This document shows, in pieces, positions 26,991-36,265 of a stretch of DNA of 64,000 nt. Source of the DNA: Maritimibacter sp. HL-12. GTDB lineage: Bacteria > Pseudomonadota > Alphaproteobacteria > Rhodobacterales > Rhodobacteraceae. The position numbers and the translations under genes are program-made. Positions within the stretch are counted from its first letter, which is position 1. Every line of letters starts with the position of its first letter. The notes beneath the pieces were generated by a model, which was not told the origin of the DNA, searched no databases, and saw nothing but the letters and a program-made list of their open reading frames with translations. The stretch lies in assembly GCF_900177545.1 (NCBI RefSeq), contig NZ_FXBQ01000001.1, positions 1,320,122-1,384,121 on the forward strand, in the 5' to 3' direction.

Positions 26991-28109
26991 TCACACGCGC
27001 ATCGGCATCACGACGTAGATCGCCGAAGTGTCGTTGCCTTCACGCATCAGCGCCGGTTCGCCAGCCGAGTTGAACATGAACACGGCGTTTTCCCGGTCCA
27101 CCTGGCTGGCGATCTCCAGCAGGTACTTGGCGTTGAACCCGATCTCGAGCCGCTCGTCGCCATAGGCCACCGCAAGCTCCTCTTCCGCCGCGCCCGCATC
27201 GGGCGCGTTGACCGAGAGCACCAGCCGGTCTTCGTCGAGTTGCAGCTTCACCGCGCGCGAGCGTTCGCTCGAAACCGTCGCCACGCGATCGACCGCCCTG
27301 GCGAACTCGGTGGCGTCGACTTCCATTTTCTTGGTGTTTCCCGTGGGAATCACGCGGGTGTAGTCGGGGAAGGTTCCGTCGATCACCTTGGACGTAAGGA
27401 TGATCTCGGGGGTGGCGAAACGCACTTTCGTTTCGCTCACGCTCACCGCGATCTGGGCGTCGTCATCCTCGAGCAGCTTGCGCAATTCGCCCACCGTCTT
27501 GCGCGGCACGATCACGCCGGGCATTTCCTCGGCACCCGGAGGCAGATCGGCGTCGATCCGCGCCAGCCGGTGGCCATCGGTCGCCACGCAGCGCAACACC
27601 CGGCCGCCCTCGGCCTCGCTCACGTGCATGTAGACGCCGTTGAGATAATACCGCGTTTCTTCGGTGGAAATCGCGAACTTGGACTTGTCGAACAACCGGC
27701 GCAACACCGGCGCGGCAGCGGCGAAATTCGCGGTGTATTCCGAGTTGGCCATCACCGGGAAATCTTCCTTCGGCAACGTGGCCAGCGAGAAGCTTGAGCG
27801 CCCGGCCTCGATCGTGAGCCGCCCGGCGGCCTCGTCGGCGGCAAGCGCGACGGTGGCCCCGTCGGGCAGCTTGCGCACGATCTCGTGCAGCATCACCGCG
27901 TTCACCGTCGTCGCCCCGGCGCGCTCGACCATGGCATGCACCCGGTCAACCACCTCGATATCAAGGTCGGTGGCGCGGAAGCTGACGTCGCCGCCCTCGG
28001 CCTCGATCAGGACGTTGGCGAGGATCGGGATCGTGTTGCGCCGCTCGACAACCGATTGCGCCTGGGCCACGGCCTTCAGCAGCACGGCGCGTTCGATGGT
28101 AATCTTCAT
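26991..28109 (-). CDS. dnaN: DNA polymerase III beta clamp
   Basis: Sliding clamp subunit, 372 aa from the ATG at 28109 (MKITIERAVLLKA). An in-frame start four codons earlier is possible but atypical. The three-domain clamp pattern is clear: HEIVRKLPDGATV, RYYLNGVYMH..VATDGHRLA, and a C-terminal MPMRV (the usual clamp end is MPMRL). It sits between dnaA and recF, the classic order. Confidence 0.97.
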   Translation of the reverse strand: MKITIERAVLLKAVAQAQSVVERRNTIPILANVLIEAEGGDVSFRATDLDIEVVDRVHAMVERAGATTVNAVMLHEIVRKLPDGATVALAADEAAGRLTIEAGRSSFSLATLPKEDFPVMANSEYTANFAAAAPVLRRLFDKSKFAISTEETRYYLNGVYMHVSEAEGGRVLRCVATDGHRLARIDADLPPGAEEMPGVIVPRKTVGELRKLLEDDDAQIAVSVSETKVRFATPEIILTSKVIDGTFPDYTRVIPTGNTKKMEVDATEFARAVDRVATVSSERSRAVKLQLDEDRLVLSVNAPDAGAAEEELAVAYGDERLEIGFNAKYLLEIASQVDRENAVFMFNSAGEPALMREGNDTSAIYVVMPMRV

Positions 28110-28220
28110 GTCCCTCTCCACTCAGAATCCGGGACGGCAACCATAGACCGACAGCCGCCCGGCGCAAGATTTTTCAGGACTTTCCGTTGCTTTGGCAGGG
28201 GCGTCAAGGGGCGGTGGCGT

Positions 28221-29576
28221 TCAGGCCTCCAGCGCCCGGCGCAGCAATTCGAGGTCTTCCGCCAGCTGGGTGTCGCTCACCTTCAGTTCCTCGATGCGGC
28301 GTACACCATGCATGACGGTGGTGTGATCGCGCCCGCCGAACCGCCGGCCGATATCCGGCAGGCTGCGGGTGGTCAGCGATTTCGACAGATACATCGCCAC
28401 CTGGCGCGGTCGCGCGATCGAACGTTGGCGCTTGGGGCCGATCATGTCGGACATGCGAATGTTGAAATGTTCGGCCACCTTGCGCTGGATTTCCTCGACC
28501 GTCACCTTGCGGTCGGAGGCGCGCAGGATGTCCGAAAGTGCATCCTGCGCCTTTTCCAGCGTGATCTCCTGCCCCACCAGCGAGGCGAAGGCAAAGAGCC
28601 GCATCAGCGCGCCTTCCAGCACCCGCACATTGGTGCTGATCCGGTGCGCGAGGAATTCCAGCACACCCTCGGCGATCTGCAGATCGGGGTATTGCTCGCG
28701 GTAGCGCGCGGCCTTGGTTTGCAGGATGCCGAGGCGCAATTCGTAATCGGTGGGGTGCAGATCGACCACGAGGCCCGATTGCAGCCGGCTCTTGATCCGG
28801 TCTTCCACGTCCTTCATCTCGCCCGGTGCACGATCACCCGAGATGATGATCTGCTTGTTCTGATCGATTAGCGCGTTGAAGGTGTGGAAGAACTCCTCCT
28901 GCGTCGAATCCTTGCCGGCGATGAACTGCACGTCATCGACCATCAACACGTCGACGGAGCGGAACATGTGCTTGAAATCCATCATCTGCTTTTCGCGCAA
29001 GGCCTGCACGAAGCGATACATGAACTGCTCGGCGGAGAGATAGACCACCCGAAGCGACGGGTCGCGCGCCTGGATTTCGTGCGCGATGGCGTGCATCAGG
29101 TGGGTCTTGCCGAGGCCGACACCGCCATAGAGAAACAGCGGGTTGAAAGTGACCGGCCCGCCCTCGGCCACGCGCCGAGAGGCGGCATGGGCAAGCTGGT
29201 TGGGCTTGCCAACCACGAAGCTGTCGAAGGTGAAGCGCGGATCGAGCGGGGCGCCGGGCAGGTCGTCCTTCTCGACGCGAACGGGCGCGGCATTGGTCGC
29301 CGGGCCCTGGGCTTCGTCGGGTTTTGGCCGCGCCACGCTGGGCACGGTGAACACGAGGCGCGAGACACGCGCACCGGCGTCGAGCATGTGGCGCAGGATC
29401 TTGTCGCCGAAGTTGCGCTCGACCCAGTTGCCGATGAATCCGGTGGGTACGAGGAAGGTGGCAACGCCGTCATCGAGCTGCGCCAGTTCCAGCGGTTCGA
29501 TCCAGTTGCGATAATTGTTCTGCCCGACTTCCTGTTTCAGAATGTCCCGAACCTGGCCCCACGTCTCGTTCGTCAT
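28221..29576 (-). CDS. dnaA: Chromosomal replication initiator DnaA
   Basis: A 451-aa AAA+ initiator. From ATG 29576 the N-terminal domain I is normal (MTNETWGQVRDILKQEVG). It is followed by a variable linker, Walker A LYGGVGLGKTHL, Walker B VLMVDDVQFIAGK and the C-terminal DNA-binding signature GRDHTTVMHGVRRIEEL. An in-frame extension to 29756 lacks any family pattern. It heads the dnaA-dnaN-recF run. Confidence 0.98.
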   Translation of the reverse strand: MTNETWGQVRDILKQEVGQNNYRNWIEPLELAQLDDGVATFLVPTGFIGNWVERNFGDKILRHMLDAGARVSRLVFTVPSVARPKPDEAQGPATNAAPVRVEKDDLPGAPLDPRFTFDSFVVGKPNQLAHAASRRVAEGGPVTFNPLFLYGGVGLGKTHLMHAIAHEIQARDPSLRVVYLSAEQFMYRFVQALREKQMMDFKHMFRSVDVLMVDDVQFIAGKDSTQEEFFHTFNALIDQNKQIIISGDRAPGEMKDVEDRIKSRLQSGLVVDLHPTDYELRLGILQTKAARYREQYPDLQIAEGVLEFLAHRISTNVRVLEGALMRLFAFASLVGQEITLEKAQDALSDILRASDRKVTVEEIQRKVAEHFNIRMSDMIGPKRQRSIARPRQVAMYLSKSLTTRSLPDIGRRFGGRDHTTVMHGVRRIEELKVSDTQLAEDLELLRRALEA

Positions 29577-30104
29577 TGTCCTGTCAATCCACTTTTGCAC
29601 CGCCCGAAACCGGCGGCCTGTCCCTACCAACACCACCCCGGCCAGGCACGACCGGGTCACTATCGCCACGTCCCCCGTTGACGCGCGAGCGATTGTAAAA
29701 TGGCCGTGCCGGATCGGGGAAAGAAAAGGACAACTCACCGCCAAAGCGGCGATCAACTCGCACCATGATACCCTGATCCACCGATCAGGCCCGTGCGCGA
29801 CGTATCAAATCCTGTCTCTCGGAGCGTCCCCCCGGACTACTCCGCTCGGTGCCACGGCGGCGGGTTCGTCCCGTCCTGCCCTGCCTTACCGAGAATTCCC
29901 AAGTCGGCGACGTGAATCGCTTCAGGAGACTAGTCAAAGCCCCGCGCCCGTCGCAACCGTTCTCTGCACTTGACAGAACAATCGCGAAAACGAATCCGGG
30001 GGCGGTTGCACAAATTCGATTTTTCCTCAGATTCTGCCGCCGAAACGAAAAACGGCGCGCCGGGATGGCGCGCCGTTGTCCGTGTTGTTTTCGTCTCAGT
30101 CGGG
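29577..30104. other. Intergenic region between dnaA and rpsT
   Basis: This 528-bp stretch carries the dnaA promoter region and, at its right end, the rpsT terminator (30051-30077). No strong DnaA boxes (TTATCCACA) and no AT-rich unwinding region were found, so it is not called as an origin. No gene or structured RNA was recognised. Confidence 0.6.
30051..30077 (-). terminator. Rho-independent terminator of rpsT
   Basis: AACGGCGCGCC, the loop GGGAT and GGCGCGCCGTT make a perfect 11-bp stem. Read on the minus strand it runs into TTTTTCG, a T-tract, 28 bp after the rpsT stop. Confidence 0.85.
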
Positions 30105-30368
30105 TCAGCCGAGAGCCTTCACCCGGGACGACAGCCGCGACATCTTGCGCGCGGCGGTGTTCTTGTGCAGCACGCCTTTGGTGACGCCCCGCATCAGTTC
30201 CGGCTGAGCGGCCTTGAGCGCGGTGGCGGCGGCATCCTTGTCGCCGGAGGCGATCGCCTCTTCGACCTTGCGAAGATAGGTGCGGATCCGCGAGCGGCGT
30301 GCTTTGTTGACGGCGAAACGGCGTTCGTTCTGACGCGCGCGTTTCTTGGCTTGAGGCGAATTGGCCAT
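30105..30368 (-). CDS. rpsT: 30S ribosomal protein S20
   Basis: An 87-aa basic protein binding 16S rRNA. It begins [17 protein letters not shown] and carries the typical [39 protein letters not shown] pattern. It stands alone with a good terminator, upstream of dnaA as in other Rhodobacterales. Confidence 0.97.
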   Translation of the reverse strand: MANSPQAKKRARQNERRFAVNKARRSRIRTYLRKVEEAIASGDKDAAATALKAAQPELMRGVTKGVLHKNTAARKMSRLSSRVKALG

Positions 30369-30555
30369 GTTCGGTTCCCTTTCCCGGGCGGTATGAATTG
30401 CGTCTGCACGTCGAGACCGACCCGGCCGGGTTCGTTACCGGCTCCTCTGGCCAAAGCGGGCCTCTCGCGCATGATCTGGCGGCGTATATCTCAACGCCGC
30501 GGTGATGTGAAGCCCCGAATCGCGTTGGTCCCGGCTGCCCGGTCCACGGCTTCGT

Positions 30556-31332
30556 TCAGCGGTCGCGAAACTGCGGTTCGCGCTTTTCGAGGAAGGCTTT
30601 CATGCCCTCTTTCTGATCTTCGGTGGCAAAGAGCGCGTGGAACAGGCGGCGCTCGAACAGAAGCGCCTCGCGAAGTGGCATCTCGTCGGCCCGGTTCACC
30701 GATTCCTTGATCGCCATCACGCTGAGCGCGCCCTTTTCAGCAATCTTCCGGGCCGCGCCGACGGCCTCCTCGATCAGCTTTTTCGTCGGCACAACGCGGC
30801 TTGCGAGGCCGCTGCGCTCGGCTTCTTCCGCGCCCATCATGCGCCCGGTGAGGGCCATGTCCATTGCCTTCGAGCGTCCCACCAGCTTGGTGAGCCGCGC
30901 CGAGCCGCCCATGCCCGGCATCACGCCGAGGGTGACTTCTGGCTGGCCGAACTTGGCGTTCTCGGCGGCAATGATGAAGTCGCACATCATCGCAAGCTCG
31001 CAACCACCGCCCAGCGCATAACCCGCAACGGCGGCGATGATCGGCTTGCGAATCCGTGAAATCGCGGCTTCCTCGGAGGTGAAGAGATCACTAGCGAAGA
31101 CATCGACAAAGCCCTTCTCGGCCATCATCTTGATGTCGGCCCCGCCCGCGAAGGCCTTTTCCGAGCCGGTGATCACGCAGGCTCGAACCTTGTCGTTCTT
31201 CTGGGCTTCGCCGAGAGCCGTGCCGAGTTCCTGCAGGAGCTCGATATTGAGGGCGTTCATTGCATCGGGGCGGTCAAGTCGGATCAGGCAGACGTAATCG
31301 TCGATATCGACGATGATGTTCTTGTAGGCCAT
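30556..31332 (-). CDS. Enoyl-CoA hydratase
   Basis: A 258-aa crotonase-fold enzyme of fatty-acid beta-oxidation (trans-2-enoyl-CoA to 3-hydroxyacyl-CoA). The oxyanion-hole segments are AFAGGADIKMM and GYALGGGCELAMMCD, and the catalytic glutamates are in ELAMMCD and FGQPEVTLG. I took ATG 31332 (MAYKNIIVD); an upstream in-frame start adds only an atypical tail. It sits between mutM and rpsT, as in related genomes. Confidence 0.93.
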   Translation of the reverse strand: MAYKNIIVDIDDYVCLIRLDRPDAMNALNIELLQELGTALGEAQKNDKVRACVITGSEKAFAGGADIKMMAEKGFVDVFASDLFTSEEAAISRIRKPIIAAVAGYALGGGCELAMMCDFIIAAENAKFGQPEVTLGVMPGMGGSARLTKLVGRSKAMDMALTGRMMGAEEAERSGLASRVVPTKKLIEEAVGAARKIAEKGALSVMAIKESVNRADEMPLREALLFERRLFHALFATEDQKEGMKAFLEKREPQFRDR

Positions 31333-31406
31333 GCGCGCCCTCCCGGGATCACTTTGCTTTGCCGTCAAGGCCCGAGTCCTATGCGAGTCTCGTGGGCCAG
31401 ATCAAG

Positions 31407-32258
31407 TCATCTTTGGCAGCGCGGGCAATAGAACGAAGACCGGCCGGACTGGACGATGCGCCGGATCGTGCCCGTGCAATCCGGTGTGGCACAGGCCGCG
31501 CCCTCACGGCCGTAGACCCGGAAGGCGTGTTGGAAATAGCCCAGCTCACCGCTGGCCTGCCGATAGTCGCGCAGCGATGAGCCGCCCGAGGCGATGGCTT
31601 CTCCCAGCACGTCGCGGATGATCGGGACCAGCGCCGCGGCCCGGGCGGCGGCAATCCGGCCTGCCTTGCGGCGAGGGCTGATCCCGGCCCGGTGCAGCAC
31701 CTCGCAAACGTAGATGTTGCCAAGCCCCGCGACGATGTGCTGATCGAGCAATGCCGCCTTGATCGGGGTATTCCGCCCTGCCAGCGCAGCCACAAGATGG
31801 CGTTCGTTGAAGGCATTGCCGAGCGGCTCCGGCCCGAGCCTGGCGAGCAGCGGGTGGGCGTCGTCTTCGCCAGTCGGAAACAGATCCATCGCGCCAAAAC
31901 GTCGCGCGTCGTTGAAGGTGATCCGCGCGCCCGTATCCATGTGCAGCACGACATGGTCGTGCTTTTCCGGCGCGGGATGGTCGTGGTGGAACTCGCCCAA
32001 CATGGTTCCCGAGATCAACATCCGCCCCGACATACCGAGATGGATGAGCAGGGTCTCGCCAGTGGAGAGGTCGGCGAGGATGTATTTCGACCGCCGCCTG
32101 AGCCGCTCGACCCGCGCGCCGGTGAGCCGCTCGGCCATGCGCGCGGGAAACGGCCAGCGAAGCCCCGCTCGGCGCACCTCGGCCCGCGCGATCACCGCAC
32201 CTGCCATCACGGGCTCCAGCCCGCGACGAACCGTCTCGACCTCGGGTAATTCCGGCAA
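31407..32258 (-). CDS. mutM: Formamidopyrimidine-DNA glycosylase (Fpg)
   Basis: Removes 8-oxoguanine and other oxidised purines. It is 283 aa with the catalytic N-terminus [16 protein letters not shown] (Pro2, Glu3) and SKYILADL carrying the family lysine near 58. The C-terminal zinc finger is complete: CATPDC ... SFYCPRCQR. It diverges from ubiE across 75 bp. Confidence 0.97.
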   Translation of the reverse strand: MPELPEVETVRRGLEPVMAGAVIARAEVRRAGLRWPFPARMAERLTGARVERLRRRSKYILADLSTGETLLIHLGMSGRMLISGTMLGEFHHDHPAPEKHDHVVLHMDTGARITFNDARRFGAMDLFPTGEDDAHPLLARLGPEPLGNAFNERHLVAALAGRNTPIKAALLDQHIVAGLGNIYVCEVLHRAGISPRRKAGRIAAARAAALVPIIRDVLGEAIASGGSSLRDYRQASGELGYFQHAFRVYGREGAACATPDCTGTIRRIVQSGRSSFYCPRCQR

Positions 32259-32333
32259 TCCGCGCCCCCTTCCATTGTGCGGCCCTCTCGGGCGCTATAA
32301 GAGGGAGCAGTTTCCTAGAATGGGCAAGCACCG

Positions 32334-33086
32334 ATGAGCGCCTCCGACAAGAAAACCACGCATTTCGGGTTCCGTACGGTGGAGGAAGACCAGAAGGCCG
32401 GCATGGTGCACGGCGTTTTCACCAACGTCGCCTCGAAATATGACGTCATGAACGACGTGATGAGCGCGGGCATCCACCGGCTGTGGAAAGACGCGATGAT
32501 GGACTGGCTCGCACCTCGGCCGGGCCAGCGGTTGCTCGACGTGGCCGGCGGCACCGGCGACATCTCGTTCCGGTTCCTCGGCCGCGCCCCGGGTGCGCAG
32601 GCAACCGTGCTCGACATGACCGAGAGCATGCTGATCGAAGGCCGCAAACGCGCCGAAGCCGGCCGCATGGCCGACAGCCTCGATTGGGTGGTGGGCGACG
32701 CGATGGCGCTGCCCTTCGAGGCCAACAGCTTCGACGTCTACACCATTTCCTTCGGCATCCGGAACGTGACCCGGATCGAGGATGCGCTGTCGGAGGCCTT
32801 CCGCGTGCTCCGCCCAGGCGGGCGGCTGATGGTGCTGGAGTTCTCCCAGATCCCCAACGAGTTGATGCAGAAGCTCTACGACATCTATTCCTTCAACGTC
32901 ATCCCGCGCATGGGCAAGCTGATCGCGAACGATGCCGAGAGCTACCAGTATCTCGTCGAATCGATCCGCAAGTTCCCCAACCAGGAGCGCTTTGCCAGCA
33001 TGATCCGCGACGCGGGCTTCGAGAACGTCGCCTACCGCAACCTCTCGATGGGGATCGCCGCGCTGCACTCGGGCTGGAAAATCTGA
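32334..33086 (+). CDS. ubiE: Ubiquinone biosynthesis C-methyltransferase UbiE
   Basis: A 250-aa SAM-dependent methyltransferase of quinone biosynthesis. It has [19 protein letters not shown] at the start, [20 protein letters not shown] motif [13 protein letters not shown], then [21 protein letters not shown] and [13 protein letters not shown]. Its stop overlaps the ubiB start (TGATG), so the two are translationally coupled. Confidence 0.97.
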   Translation: MSASDKKTTHFGFRTVEEDQKAGMVHGVFTNVASKYDVMNDVMSAGIHRLWKDAMMDWLAPRPGQRLLDVAGGTGDISFRFLGRAPGAQATVLDMTESMLIEGRKRAEAGRMADSLDWVVGDAMALPFEANSFDVYTISFGIRNVTRIEDALSEAFRVLRPGGRLMVLEFSQIPNELMQKLYDIYSFNVIPRMGKLIANDAESYQYLVESIRKFPNQERFASMIRDAGFENVAYRNLSMGIAALHSGWKI

Positions 33087-34615
33087 TGCGTGGACCGCAC
33101 AACATCTGGCGGCTGGTCCAGACCGGTGCCACCTTCGCGCGCACCGGGGCGCTTGGCGAGGTGTTGCATGCCTTCAATGCCCCACCGCTCCTGCGCACCC
33201 TCGCGCGCATCGTGAGCTGGACCTTCGCGCCGCTCGGCAAACGTGGCGACCCGGACTTGCCGCCGATCACCCGGGCGATCACCGCGCTCGGGCCCGCCTA
33301 CATCAAGTTCGGCCAGATCCTGTCGACCCGCCCCGACGTGGTTGGCGAGGATCTGGCGCTGCAACTGACCTACCTGCAGGACAAGCTGCCGCCCTTTCCC
33401 CGCGACGTTGCCCGCCAGACCGTCGAGTATGAGCTCGGGATCAAGGTCGACGAGGTGTTCTCGGAGTTCTCCGAACCGATCGCCGCCGCCTCGATCGCAC
33501 AGGTGCACCGCGCCACGATCGCCGCCACCGGCGAGGATGTGGCCGTCAAGGTGCTGCGCCCGAGGATCGAGCGCGCCTTCCGCACCGATCTCGACGCCTT
33601 CCACTTCTCCGCCGCCGTGCTCGAATTTCTGCTGCCGTCATCGCGCCGCCTGCGCCCGACCGACGTGATCGCGCATTTTGAAAGCGTGGTGATGGGCGAG
33701 CTCGATCTGCGGCTGGAAAGTGCCTCGGCCTCCGAGTTTCGCGAGAACACCAAGGGCGATGCAGGCTTCGTCGTTCCAGTGGTAAAATGGAACCTGACCT
33801 CGAAACGGGTGATGACGCTGGGATGGGGCGAGGGCATTCCGGCCAACGAGGTGGAAAACATCCGTGCCGCCGGACATGACATGGAAGCCCTCGGCAACCG
33901 GGTGCTCTGCCTGTTTCTCAGCCACGCCCTGCGCGACGGGCTGTTCCACGGCGACATGCACCAGGGCAATCTCAAGATCGCGGCAAACGGCGATATCATC
34001 GCGCTGGATTTCGGCATCATGGGGCGGATCGACGAATACACCCGCCGGGTCTACGCCGAGATCCTCTACGGCTTCATCAAGCGCGATTACCGGCGCGTCG
34101 CCGAGGTGCATTTCGAGGCCGGTTACGTGCCCGCCGATCAGGACGTCGACGAGTTTGCCCGCGCGCTGCGCGCCGTCGGCGAGCCGATTTTCGGGATGGA
34201 CGCCACCCGGATCTCGATGGGGCGGCTTCTGCACTACCTCTTCGAGGTCACCGAATGGTTCGGGATGCAGACCCGCACCGAGCTGATCCACCTGCAACGC
34301 ACGATGGTCGTCGTCGAGGGCGTGTCGCGCTCGCTCAACCCACAGATCAACATCTGGGAAGTGGCCCATCCGATCGTCGAGGACTACATCACCACCTCGA
34401 TCGGTCCGCGCGCCGTGATGGGCGATCTGGCGAAAACCGCGCGCATCCTTGCCCGGTTCGGCCCGCGGCTGCCGAACCTTGTCGAGGCTGCACTGATCCG
34501 CCAGTCGCAAGACCCGCCTGCGCCGCCGCGCCACCGTCCGCTGCGCGCGCTTGGCTACGTCGCGATTGGTGGCGGTGCGACCCTGGGCGCAGTCTGGCTT
34601 ATCTCGCTGCTCTGA
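33086..34615 (+). CDS. ubiB: Ubiquinone biosynthesis kinase-like protein UbiB
   Basis: A 509-aa atypical (ABC1/ADCK) kinase-like ATPase needed for ubiquinone synthesis. It has the KxGQ motif YIKFGQILSTRPD, an A-rich loop AAASIAQVHRA, VAVKVLRP, the catalytic loop FHGDMHQGN and LDFGIMG, then C-terminal membrane segments ending LGYVAIGGGATLGAVWLI. Start 33086 was chosen for its overlap with ubiE. Its 3' end overlaps the convergent kinase gene by 17 bp. Confidence 0.96.
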   Translation: MRGPHNIWRLVQTGATFARTGALGEVLHAFNAPPLLRTLARIVSWTFAPLGKRGDPDLPPITRAITALGPAYIKFGQILSTRPDVVGEDLALQLTYLQDKLPPFPRDVARQTVEYELGIKVDEVFSEFSEPIAAASIAQVHRATIAATGEDVAVKVLRPRIERAFRTDLDAFHFSAAVLEFLLPSSRRLRPTDVIAHFESVVMGELDLRLESASASEFRENTKGDAGFVVPVVKWNLTSKRVMTLGWGEGIPANEVENIRAAGHDMEALGNRVLCLFLSHALRDGLFHGDMHQGNLKIAANGDIIALDFGIMGRIDEYTRRVYAEILYGFIKRDYRRVAEVHFEAGYVPADQDVDEFARALRAVGEPIFGMDATRISMGRLLHYLFEVTEWFGMQTRTELIHLQRTMVVVEGVSRSLNPQINIWEVAHPIVEDYITTSIGPRAVMGDLAKTARILARFGPRLPNLVEAALIRQSQDPPAPPRHRPLRALGYVAIGGGATLGAVWLISLL

Positions 34616-35474
34616 GGCGGGCCACCTCGCGCGCCGCCGCCTCTGCGTACCCCGATTCACCCCGCGCCGCGCGCCACAGGCAATAGGCGGCCATGCGCCA
34701 ATGCAGGAGCGGTGCAAGGGCGCGGTAGCGCCGCGCGATGGCCACGTCGCCATAGGCATCGAGGAAGGTATCCTCTTCGGCCCGGGACAACGGCGGGTTC
34801 CCGGAAATCACCTGCATCGCCGGGGAGAGAAAGACGGCGAGATCCAGCACCGGATCGCCGCAGACCGGGCATTGCCAATCAATGAAGGCGATCGCGCGGC
34901 CCGAAACGAGCGTGTTGCCGGCCGTTGGGTCGCCATGCAGAAACCTCTTGCCAGGCAGTGCTGTATCGCCCCGCGGGTCCGGCTCGAGTGCCGCGATCGC
35001 CCGCGCCGCCGCGCCCGCCTGCGCGAGCATCTCGCGCGCTTGCTGTCGCAGGTGGGCCGCTTGCGCCGGGGCCCTGCCGAAGTCGGTCGGCACCGGTGTT
35101 GCATGCAACCTGGCCAGGGCGCGAGCCACATCGGCAACCTCGTTTCCCGGTTGCCAACAGGTTCCCGCGACATGGGCATAGACCAGGCTCGGCCCCACTT
35201 CGGTCACCCCGTTGGCAAGGAATTCGGGCGCAATGCCGATCCCCTGCAGGGCTTCCAGAGCCCGAACCTCGGCCTGCGGGTCGTTGCAGAAAAGCGGTGT
35301 CTGCGCCTCGGGACGAAACAGTTTCACGACAAGATCGCGTTGTGCGCCGGTCACCCGCCAAAGCCTGTTGGTACGACCACCGGCGAGCGGACGCCATTCC
35401 GCGTTGTCAAAGGGTCCACCGAGCCTTTCTGACCAATAGGCAACGAGCGCCGCAGGCGGCTCGTTGCGCGTCAT
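34599..35474 (-). CDS. APH/choline-kinase-fold phosphotransferase
   Basis: A 291-aa protein from ATG 35474 (GTG 35504 is an alternative). It shows the aminoglycoside/choline kinase pattern: RTNRLWRVT..RDLVVKLF in the N-lobe, catalytic loop FLHGDPTAGNTL and metal-binding AFIDWQCPVCGDPVLDLAVF. Its substrate could be choline, a sugar or another alcohol. It lies convergent to ubiB, where coaBC often stands in related genomes (from memory). The two genes share 17 bp at their 3' ends. Confidence 0.82.
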   Translation of the reverse strand: MTRNEPPAALVAYWSERLGGPFDNAEWRPLAGGRTNRLWRVTGAQRDLVVKLFRPEAQTPLFCNDPQAEVRALEALQGIGIAPEFLANGVTEVGPSLVYAHVAGTCWQPGNEVADVARALARLHATPVPTDFGRAPAQAAHLRQQAREMLAQAGAAARAIAALEPDPRGDTALPGKRFLHGDPTAGNTLVSGRAIAFIDWQCPVCGDPVLDLAVFLSPAMQVISGNPPLSRAEEDTFLDAYGDVAIARRYRALAPLLHWRMAAYCLWRAARGESGYAEAAAREVARLRAAR

Positions 35475-35566
35475 CCGCGCCGCGTTCTCCTGCCCTTGTG
35501 CCACGCACCCCTCCGATCAAGGCGGGTGAAGGCTAAGCGCCGCTCGGCGCAACGGCAAGCGCTACC

Positions 35567-36265
35567 TCATGGCGTTTCCGGCCGTTTTCGCAGGGCACCG
35601 ATGTCCGCCGCCGCGATCTCCTCGCCATTCTGGAGGACGAGAATCGTCTGCCCCGCTTCGGTCCGAGCTTCGATGATCTCCGCAAAAACCGGGATCTGCG
35701 CATCGCCGATGATCTTGTCGTTGGAAAAACTCTGCAGGTGGAAGCTGTACTGCCCCGGCGGCAAGGTTACCCCGCCCGGGCCAACCCCGGCCCATTGCAC
35801 CGGCCGGTCGGAAACGGGGATCTCGACGCGATCCACCATGACGCCTTGCGAATCCGTGACCACCACGAAGGTGCGCTGTGCGCCGCTGGCCGGATCGGGA
35901 TACAACGTGATCGGCGCATTCTCGAACCAGGCCGACGTGACCGCGCGGGCCTCCATGCCGACCCAACCGGCAAGATCCGACATGTTCATCGCGCCAAGCT
36001 GGCCGGTCATCGCAGAAAGGATATCGTTGGTCCGAACCTGCTGTTCGACGCCCGAGAAGGTGGCCAGTTGAACCGCGAAATCCGTGCTTTCCATGGGATT
36101 GAGGGGGTCCTGGTTCTCCATCTGCGTGGTCAGCATTTTCAGGAACGTCTCGAAATCCGACGAGATCATCGGGGCGGTCGGAGGATTATCCTCCGCCCGT
36201 TGCGCTGCCGGGCTTGCGCCCGCGGTCACCGGGTTGGTTGCATTGATCTCCATCCTGCTCTCCAT
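35567..36265 (-). CDS. flgD: Flagellar hook-capping protein FlgD
   Basis: A 232-aa scaffold for hook assembly. It has the N-terminal FlgD signature FLKMLTTQMENQDPLNPMESTDF.VQLATFSGVEQQ and a C-terminal beta region with LPPGQYSFHLQ. ATG 36265 overlaps the fliK stop by one base (TGATG), giving coupled translation; ATG 36253 is an alternative. Confidence 0.95.
   Translation of the reverse strand: MESRMEINATNPVTAGASPAAQRAEDNPPTAPMISSDFETFLKMLTTQMENQDPLNPMESTDFAVQLATFSGVEQQVRTNDILSAMTGQLGAMNMSDLAGWVGMEARAVTSAWFENAPITLYPDPASGAQRTFVVVTDSQGVMVDRVEIPVSDRPVQWAGVGPGGVTLPPGQYSFHLQSFSNDKIIGDAQIPVFAEIIEARTEAGQTILVLQNGEEIAAADIGALRKRPETP

Noticed and set aside
29577-30104. Replication origin next to dnaA
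   Set aside because: No strong DnaA boxes or AT-rich unwinding element were seen; in alphaproteobacteria the origin is often elsewhere.
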